A stretch of DNA of 37,388 bases from Bacillota bacterium (GCA_023436225.1 JAEZKA010000040.1:1-37388), one strand, 5' to 3'; positions 16,809 to 25,871 are shown, counted from the first letter of the stretch. Notes: generated from the sequence alone by a model not told the origin. Numbers and translations are program-made.

Positions 16809-17685
16809 CTGTTACACCACTAATAATATAATTTTGTAAAAAGATATAAATGAAAATCGTTGGGATTGCAATCAAAATAATAGCGGCCGACATTAAAGGC
16901 CAATCCGCCATTCGATCACCCGCAAAAGTATTAAGGGAGGTGGCAGCAGTCTTAATCTTTGGCATATACATATATGGTGTAAAGAAGTCGTTATAAATTC
17001 CCAATAATTTTAGAATAACGGTCGTGGCTATTGCCGGCTTTAACTGGGGCAGAATAATACTATAATAAATCTTTAGTCTGGATGCTCCATCAATGCGAGC
17101 ACTTTCGTCCAGAGCAACCGGAATTTGACTAATAAATTGTAGGAAAATATAAATCTGCATGATGTCAGTTCCTATGTACAATATAATTCCTGCTAAAAAT
17201 GAATTATATAACCCCAAGCTTTTAATCAATGTGAAGGTAGCAATGGTCACTGTCATGGTTGGTACAAAGGTTGGAAACAGGAACGCTGCAAAAAGTAACT
17301 TTTTTAGCTTAAAATCAAATCTTCCCAATGCATAGGCAACCATAGTACCAAAAACAATGGCGATTGGTACGCTAAAAGCAACTAATAAAAACGTATTCAA
17401 AAAGCCCTCACCAAAACCGCCTTGCTTAAATGCATTGATAAAATTGCTTAAGTTAAAAATGTTCTCCGGGAGCGAATATACTCCTTTTGCCATGTATTCT
17501 GCATTATCCTTTAAGGAAATGTTAAGTACAATTGCCAGCGGAGCTAAAATCAGAAGTAGCATAAAAGCGATAAAGAAATAGCACAAAAATCTTCCTATTG
17601 GATTAGATATTGTGAAGGTACTTGTATTCTCTGAAGAATCTGAATTTTTGTTTTTTCTATTGGGAATTATCTTCATTTTCATCAT
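16792..17685 (-). CDS. Carbohydrate ABC transporter permease (MalG/LacG type)
   Basis: 297 residues with six transmembrane segments and the EAA loop (DESARIDGASRLKIYYSIILPQLKPA) that contacts the ATPase. N-terminal cytoplasmic tail is Ser/Asn/Lys rich. ATG at 17685 overlaps the stop of the upstream permease by one base (TAATG); GGAG lies 8 nt upstream. Pairs with the MalF-type permease next door. No ATPase gene is in the locus, so a shared MsmK-like ATPase elsewhere is expected, as is common in Firmicutes CUT1 systems. Confidence 0.93.
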   Translation of the reverse strand: MMKMKIIPNRKNKNSDSSENTSTFTISNPIGRFLCYFFIAFMLLLILAPLAIVLNISLKDNAEYMAKGVYSLPENIFNLSNFINAFKQGGFGEGFLNTFLLVAFSVPIAIVFGTMVAYALGRFDFKLKKLLFAAFLFPTFVPTMTVTIATFTLIKSLGLYNSFLAGIILYIGTDIMQIYIFLQFISQIPVALDESARIDGASRLKIYYSIILPQLKPAIATTVILKLLGIYNDFFTPYMYMPKIKTAATSLNTFAGDRMADWPLMSAAIILIAIPTIFIYIFLQNYIISGVTDGAVK

Positions 17686-18557
17686 TAATCACTCTCCTTC
17701 AACAATGTTCTTTGGACTACGACTATCAATAGAATAATAAATAATAATACAACACCCAGCGCTGCTGCTTTTCCATACTTATTATATTGGAATGCCAACT
17801 CCAAGGATTTTACGATAACCGTAGCAGTTCTTCCATTAGGTCCACCCTTAGTGATTACGAAGGGCTCCAAATAAGCCTGCAGCGATCCATTGATACTTAA
17901 GAGGACGGAAATTTGGAACATGTTTTTGATATTCGGAAAAGTAATATGGCGTATTAATCGAAAGAAACCTGCTCCATCCACTCTCGCTGCTTCATAAATT
18001 TCTTTGGAAATAGATTGTAAGGCAGCAAGAAAGATTACCATGGTAAATCCGACATATTTCCAAAAGCCGATAAAGGCTAACGAAAAGTTTGAGCCATAAT
18101 CCATGCTAATGAAGCGTATCATGTGCTCTTCGAGTCCTATTGCCTTTAAAAGCATATTAATCGGAGAATTCGTAAAATCGTACATATAATTGAACATAAA
18201 AGCAACTGCAACGCCATTGATAATATAAGGCATAAAAATAATTGCTCTAAATGTCTTTTTCAACTTCAAATTACTATCCAACAGTATCGCTAAAAATAAT
18301 CCTACAAATTGTTGTATAATGGCTATTATTACATAAGCCATATTGTTCCAAATAGTAGATAGGTATTCTTTTCCACTTAAAACATCTTTAAAATTCTTAA
18401 ATCCTATTATCTTAATATCAGGAGATAATCCGTTCCAATCAGATAAACTGATCTGAAACAATTTATATAATGGATAATAGGAAAACATGATCAATAGTAT
18501 TACTGGTATCAGGAGAAATCCTGTTACTGTGATTTTGTCTTTCACCTTGCTCTTCAT
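17685..18557 (-). CDS. Carbohydrate ABC transporter permease (MalF/LacF type)
   Basis: 290 residues with six membrane segments. EAA loop AARVDGAGFFRLIRHITFP; typical early FSYYPLYKLFQISLSDWNG. ATG with GAGGA 6 nt upstream. It follows the binding-protein gene by 113 bp, which hold a strong hairpin, and is directly coupled to the second permease. With it forms the CUT1-type channel for imported beta-mannooligosaccharides (substrate inferred from the neighbouring enzymes). Confidence 0.93.
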   Translation of the reverse strand: MKSKVKDKITVTGFLLIPVILLIMFSYYPLYKLFQISLSDWNGLSPDIKIIGFKNFKDVLSGKEYLSTIWNNMAYVIIAIIQQFVGLFLAILLDSNLKLKKTFRAIIFMPYIINGVAVAFMFNYMYDFTNSPINMLLKAIGLEEHMIRFISMDYGSNFSLAFIGFWKYVGFTMVIFLAALQSISKEIYEAARVDGAGFFRLIRHITFPNIKNMFQISVLLSINGSLQAYLEPFVITKGGPNGRTATVIVKSLELAFQYNKYGKAAALGVVLLFIILLIVVVQRTLLKESD

Positions 18558-18581
18558 GGATAGTCCTCGTTCCCTTAAAGA

Positions 18582-18616
18582 TTTTCTGCTGCATTTTTTG
18601 AAAATGCAGCAGAAAA
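18582..18616 (-). other. 16-bp perfect hairpin between binding-protein and permease genes
   Basis: TTTTCTGCTGCATTTT, a 3-nt loop, and its perfect complement. The stem is not followed by a U-tract in the minus direction (ATCTTTAAGG follows), so it is more likely an mRNA-stabilising or partial-termination hairpin that raises binding-protein levels over permease levels than a full terminator. Confidence 0.7.
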
Positions 18617-18670
18617 GTTTGTTATAGTTGATTAATGAAACATGTAAGCTATCATTAATATCAATATCGT

Positions 18671-19990
18671 TTATTTTACTATTTCAGCACGAGCTGCAGC
18701 CCACTTAGCATTCCATTCATCAATAAGAGCCTTTGCCTTAGCATCATCTTGTTCTAATACATAGGATAATAAGAAGCCTTGATCATCTAACTCAATCTCA
18801 TTCTTGATATCCATAAATGCTGTTAAAGTAATATCACTATTTCCAGCAGGTACACCGTAGGACATTAATTCTGCAGCAAATACATCATCGATTTGAGCGG
18901 TAGTATCAGCAGGGATTGTTGCAACTGCTATCGCATGCTTTCCACCTTCAATCATATACTTCAAATAAGCTTTCGCTAATTCAGGATTTTCACAATCCTT
19001 GGAAACACCGTAGGACTTGCCAGCTGTGGAATAAACATATTTTGCTTCAGGGAACGGGAACATACCAACGTCTTCTTTGTTCGCACCAGCATCAACAACC
19101 TGCTGAGGGAACCAGGTCTCTATGTAGTACATACCAGCCTTAGCCTGCGCCAAATCTAATTTTAACTGATCCCAGTTAGCGGACACAATGTCAGCTTCAA
19201 GATAACCTTTTTTATTCATTTCTCTAATGATGTTCATGTAGGTTAAGACAGTCTCATCATAGATTTCATCTTTATCGATATAAAGATTCTTTCCTTTGCT
19301 ATCACCATTAATTGCTAACTGTGCAATATTCCAATCAGTCCAAGGATAGATAGGCCATACATCTTTAAAAGCGGTTACCATAGGAGTGATTCCTGCTGCC
19401 TTTAATTTTTCACAAGCAATCCAGAACTCTTCCATAGTTGTTGGAACGCTTTCAATACCTGCAGTTCTAAATGCAGCTTTATTATAAACGATACCGGTAT
19501 AGCCAACGCTATCAGCGATGGTATAGATCTTTCCGTCGCTACCTGTGTTATTTCTTGAGAATAAAATATCATCCCACTTAATATCCAAATCATCTAAAGG
19601 AAGAAAATAATCTGCTAATGTATTTGGTGTCATACCATCAATTTGCATGAAAATGTCAGGAGCTTCTCCACCGGAGATACGAGTTGCTACAACGCTCTCA
19701 TAGTCTTTGATTGCTTCATAAACAATTTCTGTACCTGGATTAGCATCCATAAAGCCTTGTGCTAAATCTTTTAATGTTGTATCTACTACATTTGTCATGT
19801 TTGTAGCAATAACGATTTTACCTGATAAAGCAGAAGCTTCTGTATTCTCTGTTGTCTCTTCAGCTGTGTCAGCAGTTTTTTCAGCTGTAGTAGCTTCCGG
19901 AGTTTTTGTTTCCTTATTTTCTTTACCACAAGCCGTAAATGAAGCTATAGCAAGAGTAATAACTAATAAAGTAGCTATAATTCTTTTCAT
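18671..19990 (-). CDS. Sugar-binding lipoprotein of the CUT1 ABC transporter
   Basis: 439 residues. Start at 19990 with GGGAGAT 8 nt upstream (in-frame upstream codon at 20005 lies before the ribosome site). Lipoprotein signal with lipobox SFTAC (Cys about 21), a Thr/Glu/Ala-rich linker (about 30-55), then a family 1 extracellular solute-binding fold (GKIVIATNMTNVVD, PGTEIVYEAIKDYE, GGEAPDIFMQ, KAAGITPMV, YPWTDWN). Anchored outside, it should capture mannooligosaccharides and deliver them to the two permeases. Operator element and -10 lie 60-120 bp upstream. The first gene of a binding protein, permease, permease, chemoreceptor unit. Confidence 0.92.
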   Translation of the reverse strand: MKRIIATLLVITLAIASFTACGKENKETKTPEATTAEKTADTAEETTENTEASALSGKIVIATNMTNVVDTTLKDLAQGFMDANPGTEIVYEAIKDYESVVATRISGGEAPDIFMQIDGMTPNTLADYFLPLDDLDIKWDDILFSRNNTGSDGKIYTIADSVGYTGIVYNKAAFRTAGIESVPTTMEEFWIACEKLKAAGITPMVTAFKDVWPIYPWTDWNIAQLAINGDSKGKNLYIDKDEIYDETVLTYMNIIREMNKKGYLEADIVSANWDQLKLDLAQAKAGMYYIETWFPQQVVDAGANKEDVGMFPFPEAKYVYSTAGKSYGVSKDCENPELAKAYLKYMIEGGKHAIAVATIPADTTAQIDDVFAAELMSYGVPAGNSDITLTAFMDIKNEIELDDQGFLLSYVLEQDDAKAKALIDEWNAKWAAARAEIVK

Positions 19991-20051
19991 TTGCACATCT
20001 CCCATTTAATTATTAATAGTATCTTGATATCGAGTTGCAACTCATAACTGT

Positions 20052-20112
20052 ATGATACATGAATTTTAGAGTGTTTAAAACAACCGTTTTTTGTATTTCT
20101 GTACATATCTTT
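20052..20112 (-). promoter_or_regulatory. Mannan-regulon operator/promoter B (binding-protein operon)
   Basis: Element TTTGTATTTCTGTACA (20090 onward, plus strand), a diverged copy of the element at 14518 and 21598; 32 bp further in the gene direction is -10 TATCAT (20052-20057) preceded by ATG. Identical element-to-(-10) distance to the other two copies. Confidence 0.65.
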
Positions 20113-20198
20113 GGATGAATTTCATCGTTATAAAGGGTTACATCATCAGATATAACATGTTAGCTTTCCGAACTTCTTATAAAGCAGGTATTTAATAG

Positions 20199-20232
20199 AA
20201 GAGCCATTGTATAGAATCATACATTGGCTCTT
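20199..20232 (-). terminator. Inverted repeat after the divergent GH130 gene
   Basis: AAGAGCCATTGTAT and its complement with one mismatch and a 6-nt loop. No strong T-tract follows on the minus strand, but position between the GH130 stop (20321) and promoter B fits a terminator. The rest of 20006-20320 has only promoter B and AT-rich DNA. Confidence 0.5.
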
Positions 20233-20320
20233 CAATGATTTTACCAGTTCATGAGTTTCACAATTACATATCTATCTACCGATAGTATCTGTCCGGTTGT
20301 GCTAAAATATAAATTCTTCT

Positions 20321-21529
20321 TTAATTCTCAGTTTGATTGCCTTTTGAATCGAAAGTACGGATATAATCCACAATTTCATCAAAATAAGCCCAGGCGATTC
20401 CCACCTTTTGATCTGCTGCCCCATAAGACATAATCAATTCATCATCCTTTACAATTCCACCTGTTGTAAAAATACAGGGACATGCAAATTTGTCCGGCAA
20501 TTCCCAATCCTGTTTCGCATAAATTAATCTTGCAGAGCATCGATGTATGATTTTAGGAAAATCATTCTCCTGCTCTTTTAAAATCATAAAGGATTGTGTA
20601 TACCCAAACTCAGGTAATCTCTTACCATGATAGGACACAAGCCACTCTCCATTGTTTAATGGAATGGGAGGAAAACTGGCACCAATACGTTCCTCCTCCC
20701 AGTCAAAAATACCAACTGCCAATAATTCGTGCGTTGCCTTATCGGTTACAAAATCTCTGATATCATCTGCTGCGGCTAAGAACATGGAGGGTTTATGAAT
20801 TCCTTTACCTGCTTCAAATACATCCGGCTCATCCGGTCTATGAAGCATTACATACTGTAGCCTTCCATTAATCATCATTTTTTCCGGGAAGAAAAACACA
20901 TCTCTATTATCTGTGAGATTCCCATCCGTTAAGGTACAAACATATTGAAACGCATGATCATAGTCTTTATCTTTTAACTTATCGAGATCTAATTTAAACA
21001 ATACAGTTGTAGTATCATTTTTATAGGCTGCTGTACCAAAGGGATTATCTTCTTTCATCGCCCAATCGGGTAGATTGTCCCTTCTCTTATCTCCCTCCCA
21101 GTAAGGACCCGGTGGAAACATACGACATGCAGTAGTTAAATAATACTCTCCCTCCACAGTAAAAATTCTGGGATCTTCGATGCAACCATTGGCATGATTA
21201 ACAACTCTATTGCCCAGGTCATCGGTTATATATAGTTTATCCATCTCATATTCCAATGCCGGTGCTAATGCAGGTCTGCTAAAATCCACATCCCAGGTCT
21301 CTCCATTATCCTCGCTTTTTGCATATCCCAAAAAAATAGGATATGGATCGGATAATCCTCTTAAATTTTTCTGTGGCCAAGGTCCTGTTGCCCTGAATAA
21401 CATATGAATTATATTAGACTCCGGATCCTTTACAATTGCCGGATTTAACACCATAGTATCTGCCCAGCTACAACCTAGTTGAGGTACAATAACAGGCTCC
21501 TTTGAATATCGAATTACTGGCTTTTTCAT
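20321..21529 (-). CDS. Divergent GH130 family enzyme (mannoside phosphorylase or hydrolase)
   Basis: 402 residues. GH130 five-bladed propeller landmarks: LNPAIVKDPESNIIHMLFRA, GYAKSEDNGETW, catalytic-Asp region NGCIEDPRIFTVEGEYYLTT, MLHRPDEPDVF, GASFPPIPLNNGEWLVSYHG, FTTGGIVKDDELIMSYGAADQ and VGIAWAYFDEIVDYI. Inserts around 45-60 and 125-160 set it apart from the two phosphorylases in the next operon. The retained YHG motif argues for phosphate use, but the substitution around the GAGAVP loop (GASFPP) leaves a hydrolase possible. It has its own operator (promoter C) and a terminator, so it is a separate transcription unit of the same regulon. AGGAGAG lies 6 nt before the ATG. Confidence 0.8.
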   Translation of the reverse strand: MKKPVIRYSKEPVIVPQLGCSWADTMVLNPAIVKDPESNIIHMLFRATGPWPQKNLRGLSDPYPIFLGYAKSEDNGETWDVDFSRPALAPALEYEMDKLYITDDLGNRVVNHANGCIEDPRIFTVEGEYYLTTACRMFPPGPYWEGDKRRDNLPDWAMKEDNPFGTAAYKNDTTTVLFKLDLDKLKDKDYDHAFQYVCTLTDGNLTDNRDVFFFPEKMMINGRLQYVMLHRPDEPDVFEAGKGIHKPSMFLAAADDIRDFVTDKATHELLAVGIFDWEEERIGASFPPIPLNNGEWLVSYHGKRLPEFGYTQSFMILKEQENDFPKIIHRCSARLIYAKQDWELPDKFACPCIFTTGGIVKDDELIMSYGAADQKVGIAWAYFDEIVDYIRTFDSKGNQTEN

Positions 21530-21559
21530 TCCAACTCTCCTTTTATAGATATTTCCTGT

Positions 21560-21620
21560 ATGATATCATAATCAGACATCAAAATTAATTGCACTACTTT
21601 GTATTTATATACAATTTTTT
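21560..21620 (-). promoter_or_regulatory. Mannan-regulon operator/promoter C (divergent GH130 gene)
   Basis: TTTGTATTTATATACA plus ATTTTTT (21598-21620) is identical over about 22 bp to the element at 14518-14540; 32 bp on is -10 TATCAT (21560-21565) in an ATTATGA context. The adjoining TGCAATTAA is also shared with promoter A, giving a second conserved half-site next to the element. Confidence 0.72.
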
Positions 21621-21627
21621 GGTTCTG

Positions 21628-21661
21628 AAAAAACCGCCAACCATTTGTTATGATTGACGGT
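21628..21661 (-). terminator. Terminator of the YesN-type regulator gene
   Basis: Minus-strand stem ACCGTCAATCAT paired (with G-U pairs) to ATGGTTGGCGGT and followed by TTTTTT, 35 bp after the stop codon. Confidence 0.75.
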
Positions 21662-21695
21662 AACATACTGTTCGCAATGATTCTTTTTGCAGTTT

Positions 21696-23261
21696 TTAAT
21701 AAACCGTATTTCGGTACTCCTTTGGCGACATACTCACCTTCTTCTTAAATGCCCTTCCAAAAGATACTGCATCCTCATAACCAACCATACGTCCAACCTC
21801 ATATACTTTTATAGTAGGATCCCGTAATAATTTTCTTGCCTCCTGCATACGGACCTCCAATAAATAATCCGAAAAATTAGTTCCCACTTCAGACTTAAAT
21901 AGATTACTAAAGTAAGAGGCATTCAATTCCACATGATCAGCAACATCATTTAAGGTTATGTTTTCTTTATAATTCTCTGAAATATATTTCTTTGCAAGCT
22001 CTATTCTAATTTTGCTTCTCTTTTCTCTTTCATTTTTAATAAATTCAATCGCGTCCTTGACGATGTGATTCATATAGGCTTTAAGCTCATTATAGGTATT
22101 GATATTATCCAGAAAGAATACATAATCATGAGCGCAACAATGCAACGCCTCTTGAAAATCCTTTACCTGAAGTATTAGAAGCTCAATCATATCCTTCATA
22201 TATCTTCGAAACTTAGACAGATCAATATAGCATAAGTCAATAAATATTTGGTCCACAATCCTTTTTGATCCGATATAATCATAAAGAACAATATATTGAA
22301 CGATTTTATTGATACTTGGCTCTAGGTTATAGTTAAAATCAATTATTTTTTTCTCAATCTCCTTGTATTCAATACGATGACTTTTCCCCAGGTAGAACCG
22401 AGCATCCGCTGCCTTCTGAGCTTCCTGATAAGCTTTCTTTGTATTTTGAAGCCCATAATGCACATTACCGACACCAAGAGTATAGGTCGTATCTTCTAAT
22501 CCTACGCTACAAATTTCAGTATATATTTGCTCCGATATTGAGCTATCATTTAAGTCCTTTTCGGAATAAATCAAAAAAACAATTTCTGTATTATTAATAT
22601 ATTGTAACATCAAAAAGGAATCGTTTGTCTCTGCCTTACCTTCGATTTTCGAACAAATGGTATCTAAGGCTCCTTCGTATTCCATACGTTCCATCTTTTG
22701 TTTATAAAATTGATCAATCCGGCATATCATCACAAAATAATATCTCTTGTCCAGATTTAACCCAATCTTACTAAGCGTTTTTTCTTCTTCCTCTTTATTC
22801 TGGATTGGTGTATGAAATATCTGCTTTAACGTATTGGCAACTAATAGCTGATGGCTTTCCTTACGGTAATTTTCCTTCTTGGCATCCTGTTCTAGGTCAT
22901 CTTGAGTCTTCTTAATCACTTCGATCAGCTGATTTTTATTGATTGGTTTCAGGATATAATCCAGGGCGCCATCCACAAATGCATTACGAATATATTTAAA
23001 CTCGTCATAACCGCTTAATACAATCACCTTCGTTAGTAAGTAACGTTCTTTGACTCTCTTAATCAGCTCCAAGCCATCCATGATTGGCATACGAATATCT
23101 GTGATTAGTAAATCAACTTTATCACATACCTCCATGGATTGGAGTGCTAATTCTCCATCAGAAGCTTCGCCGACAACAGTACAATTAAGTTTACTTTTTT
23201 CAATAATACTTCGTAATCCTCTTCTAATTATCTCATCATCATCTGCTATAAAAATATTCAT
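21696..23261 (-). CDS. YesN-type response regulator with AraC DNA-binding domain
   Basis: 521 residues; start at ATG 23261 with GGAGGA upstream (a GTG four codons earlier is possible). Receiver domain 1-125: DDD at 7-9, phosphoacceptor Asp55 in LLITDIRMPIMDG, ILKPINK. A long middle helical/GGDEF-like-remnant region (about 130-410) is typical of the YesN class. C-terminal AraC/XylS domain (about 420-520): ISENYKENITLNDVADHVELNASYFSNLFK and VGRMVGYEDAVSFGRAFKKKVSMSPKEYR. It should receive phosphate from the divergent YesM-type kinase and activate the mannan promoters A, B and C. Its own promoter lies at 23313-23341. Confidence 0.93.
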   Translation of the reverse strand: MNIFIADDDEIIRRGLRSIIEKSKLNCTVVGEASDGELALQSMEVCDKVDLLITDIRMPIMDGLELIKRVKERYLLTKVIVLSGYDEFKYIRNAFVDGALDYILKPINKNQLIEVIKKTQDDLEQDAKKENYRKESHQLLVANTLKQIFHTPIQNKEEEEKTLSKIGLNLDKRYYFVMICRIDQFYKQKMERMEYEGALDTICSKIEGKAETNDSFLMLQYINNTEIVFLIYSEKDLNDSSISEQIYTEICSVGLEDTTYTLGVGNVHYGLQNTKKAYQEAQKAADARFYLGKSHRIEYKEIEKKIIDFNYNLEPSINKIVQYIVLYDYIGSKRIVDQIFIDLCYIDLSKFRRYMKDMIELLILQVKDFQEALHCCAHDYVFFLDNINTYNELKAYMNHIVKDAIEFIKNEREKRSKIRIELAKKYISENYKENITLNDVADHVELNASYFSNLFKSEVGTNFSDYLLEVRMQEARKLLRDPTIKVYEVGRMVGYEDAVSFGRAFKKKVSMSPKEYRNTVY

Positions 23262-23312
23262 ATCTTCCTCCACGCTTCCTGCTTCGAGTCACTGGTTCCT
23301 TGAGAGATATTA

Positions 23313-23341
23313 ATTATAATAGATAACACTTGTCTTTACAA
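23313..23341 (-). promoter_or_regulatory. Promoter of the YesN-type regulator
   Basis: -35 TTGTAA (complement of 23336-23341), 17-bp spacer, -10 TATAAT (complement of 23313-23318). It lacks the mannan operator element, so regulator expression is probably constitutive. Confidence 0.65.
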
Positions 23342-23432
23342 CTTCTTTTTCGTACAATAGTAACAAATGACACCCTATATAACTTACTATTGATATACTT
23401 CAATTCTTGCAAATGAGAGGATTCATCTATTA

Positions 23433-25223
23433 ATGATTAAAAAGCTATTATCTATTTACAATAATAAATCCATATTTTTCCGTCTGTCCTTCATCATTAT
23501 TTCTCTGTTTATCGTGATGATGGCCATACCAATCTCCAATTTTATGACCTTTTCTACCGAAAAGAAAAATTCAATCTATAGTTCGGTTGATCAGACGAAT
23601 CATCAGGCAATGAGTAAAATTGATGATTATCTGACCGATATTGCAAATATTACAAAAATTCCTCTTACCTATAAGCAAAAGGATAAATCCTTTCTTCGAA
23701 AGCTTGAGCAATTCAATAAAACCGGTAGTATTACCCGGGATTTTCAAGTAATGAGCGAGCAAATGTTCGAAGAAGTATTTGCATATAAGCGCAATGTAGA
23801 AGCATGCTATGTCTACAATTTATCAGGTATCGGTGATTATAAAGTTCGTACACCCGTATATAAAATTCTGAACCCGGTCAATCAACCCTGGTTTCAAGAA
23901 AGTATCGATTTATTTGGAAAACCAGTCATTCTCGATACCTATGAGCTTCCCTATGTATCCCATGAAAAGAATCCTGTTTACGTATTCGGCGTTTCAAGAG
24001 GTATTGTTAGTTTTATAAACAGTAAAGTTGAAGGTATTCTTGTAGTTGTCACCCGAACGGATTATTTTAGAGAAGTTTGTGAAAATATGAAAATAAGCCA
24101 AAACCACCGCATTATCATATTACATGATGATTACGTTATCTATGATACACAAGAGGAGAATATTGCCTCGGTTGCTTCCAAGGACATATTGAAAATTGAC
24201 TGGAATACACCAGATAATGAAAAAACGATTCAGATAAACGACCAGAAATATATGTCGTCCTCTCTGTTATCGGATTACAGCGGCTGGAGAATGATCAGCT
24301 TAATCCCTCATGAGGAGATGTTTCATGATTTAAAAAGCAAGAAAAATACTACATTATTTGTGATCACTTTATTGATTGCAGTCTCTTTATTGTTAGTATT
24401 TCTTGTTTCTTCACAGATTGTTCGTCCACTGAAAAAGCTTGCGTCCTTAATGAAGTATGCAGAAAATGGTGACTTCAATATTAAGATTAATGTTAGCAGC
24501 AAGGACGAAATCGGTACCTTAGCACAGTCCTTCAATTCGATGACGAGTAAAATAAACAGTCTCATTCATGAGGTTTATGTAGAACAAATTAGGCAAAGTG
24601 AGTTGGAACTCCAAATGCTACAATCTCAGATTAATCCTCATTTCATTTACAATACCTTAGAGTCTATCAGCATGATGGCAACCATACATGACGATGATAC
24701 CACCTCCGACATGGCGGCGAATCTAGGAAGCATACTACGTTATGGAATCAATAAAACCAAAGAAGAAGTAACGGTGAAAGAAGAACTGGACAACCTTGAA
24801 AAATATATCTATTTGCAGGATATCCGTTTCCATACGGTATATACGATTACCCTTCATGTAGATCCCGAACTGTATTCCATTCACATTATTAAGCTAATCT
24901 TACAGCCAGTTGTGGAAAACGCGATCTATCACGGAATGAAGGATATCCGTTCCGGAGGAAGAATTATAATCACCGGCTATAAGCGAGACACGAACCTGCT
25001 TATCTTTGAAATTGAAGATAACGGCAAAGGAATGACGGGTCAGTTACTGCAAGATTTAAATGATTACATCAATGATAAAAACAATTCATTTAGTAGTATT
25101 GGCCTTAGAAATGTAAATAAAAGAATCAAGATAAAATATGGAGATGAATTTGGACTTGAGATACAAAGTGAACCTAATTCAGGTACAAAAGTAATCGTGA
25201 GACTGCCGATTGAACAGAATTAA
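23433..25223 (+). CDS. YesM-type sensor histidine kinase
   Basis: 596 residues: TM1 (about 15-38), extracytoplasmic Cache-type sensor (about 40-300), TM2 (about 308-328), HAMP (about 330-380), His_kinase domain with ELQMLQSQINPHFIYNTLE (phospho-His in NPHFIYN) and HATPase with LQPVVENAIYHGM and EIEDNGKGM. The class pairs with YesN/AraC regulators and commonly senses oligosaccharides or their binding proteins. Divergent from the regulator gene with 171 bp between them. Start chosen at 23433 with GAGAGG about 12 nt upstream, slightly long. A hairpin terminator follows the stop. Confidence 0.92.
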   Translation: MIKKLLSIYNNKSIFFRLSFIIISLFIVMMAIPISNFMTFSTEKKNSIYSSVDQTNHQAMSKIDDYLTDIANITKIPLTYKQKDKSFLRKLEQFNKTGSITRDFQVMSEQMFEEVFAYKRNVEACYVYNLSGIGDYKVRTPVYKILNPVNQPWFQESIDLFGKPVILDTYELPYVSHEKNPVYVFGVSRGIVSFINSKVEGILVVVTRTDYFREVCENMKISQNHRIIILHDDYVIYDTQEENIASVASKDILKIDWNTPDNEKTIQINDQKYMSSSLLSDYSGWRMISLIPHEEMFHDLKSKKNTTLFVITLLIAVSLLLVFLVSSQIVRPLKKLASLMKYAENGDFNIKINVSSKDEIGTLAQSFNSMTSKINSLIHEVYVEQIRQSELELQMLQSQINPHFIYNTLESISMMATIHDDDTTSDMAANLGSILRYGINKTKEEVTVKEELDNLEKYIYLQDIRFHTVYTITLHVDPELYSIHIIKLILQPVVENAIYHGMKDIRSGGRIIITGYKRDTNLLIFEIEDNGKGMTGQLLQDLNDYINDKNNSFSSIGLRNVNKRIKIKYGDEFGLEIQSEPNSGTKVIVRLPIEQN

Positions 25224-25224
25224 T

Positions 25225-25261
25225 GAGACCTATATCTTTGAGGATATAGGCATGTCTCTTT
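25225..25261 (+). terminator. Terminator of the YesM-type kinase gene
   Basis: GAGAC-CTATATC paired with GATATAG-GTCTC across a short loop, followed by TTTAT, starting 2 bp after the stop codon. Confidence 0.75.
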
Positions 25262-25422
25262 ATCGATCAAATGTTTTTCGAGAAGATGCAATGACTGAAA
25301 CATGGTTTCAGTCATTAAGTCAAGAACAAAAAGACGATGAATTAAAGTATCTATATTTTGAGTCCGTTTCTATATTCAGCAGGGGATACTATGATCCTAT
25401 AAAATCCTTCTTGCTGAACTAA
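25252..25422 (+). CDS. Small ORF of unknown function, possibly a gene remnant
   Basis: A 56-residue frame (acidic, aromatic; contains ETWFQSLSQEQKDDEL and YYDPIKSFLLN) reads like genuine protein but its ATG lies in the 3' arm of the kinase terminator; GAGG in the terminator loop is 8 nt upstream. I cannot name a family. It may be the rear part of a gene that lost its front. Followed by debris on the other strand. Confidence 0.3.
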   Translation: MSLYRSNVFREDAMTETWFQSLSQEQKDDELKYLYFESVSIFSRGYYDPIKSFLLN

Positions 25423-25458
25423 CTTCAGAATCATCTCTTGCCCAGATCTGCAGTCATT

Positions 25459-25752
25459 TTAGGTATTTTTCTTTGACAATAATTTATCCAGATATATGGA
25501 TTTAAACTGTTTACTCGCCATCATCTGCTTTAAAGGTGGTAATCTAAGAATAACTCCAAGTACTGCCGCCATCGCACGATGATTGGCAAATGCCTGGTTA
25601 TCAAATATGAGACGAACTGGTAACAGTGCGACCCACTTGGCTTCCCTTTCGGTATATAAAACCTGCAAAATTTTATATAAGCTGTCCGATGGAGGAGTCC
25701 ATCTACTCTCAATCTCATATATTATGCATATTTGACATCCATTATATCCCAT
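25459..25752 (-). pseudogene. Fragment of a 4Fe-4S dicluster-type protein fused to unrelated tail
   Basis: The centre of this 97-codon frame (PPSDSLYKILQVLYTEREAK then WVALLPVR) is the N-terminal helix-turn-helix-like part I associate with a family of anaerobe 4Fe-4S dicluster proteins, which are several hundred residues long. The first 18 codons come from the 90-bp repeat (non-coding promoter-like DNA), and the tail after about residue 45 (AMAAVLGVILRLPPLKQMMA) belongs to something else. No ribosome site precedes the ATG. So it is a junction of broken pieces. Family call rests on memory of conserved sequence, not on a search. Confidence 0.5.
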
Positions 25753-25788
25753 ATTGTAAATAACTTCATAATGATTTTCTTTTTTATT
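25699..25788 (-). repeat. About 90-bp direct repeat, copy 1
   Basis: Matches 30793-30881 with about five differences (roughly 94% identity). Contains ATATGGGATATAATGG on the minus strand, promoter-like. It leads directly into the DSLYKILQ gene fragment. No terminal inverted repeats, so it does not look like a MITE. Confidence 0.8.
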
Positions 25789-25871
25789 TAGCTTTTATGC
25801 CCTATCTTCAAGCACCTAAAAAGGGCACTCCCCTATGCAGGATCCTGCGTGTAATCAGGAACATAATTAAA

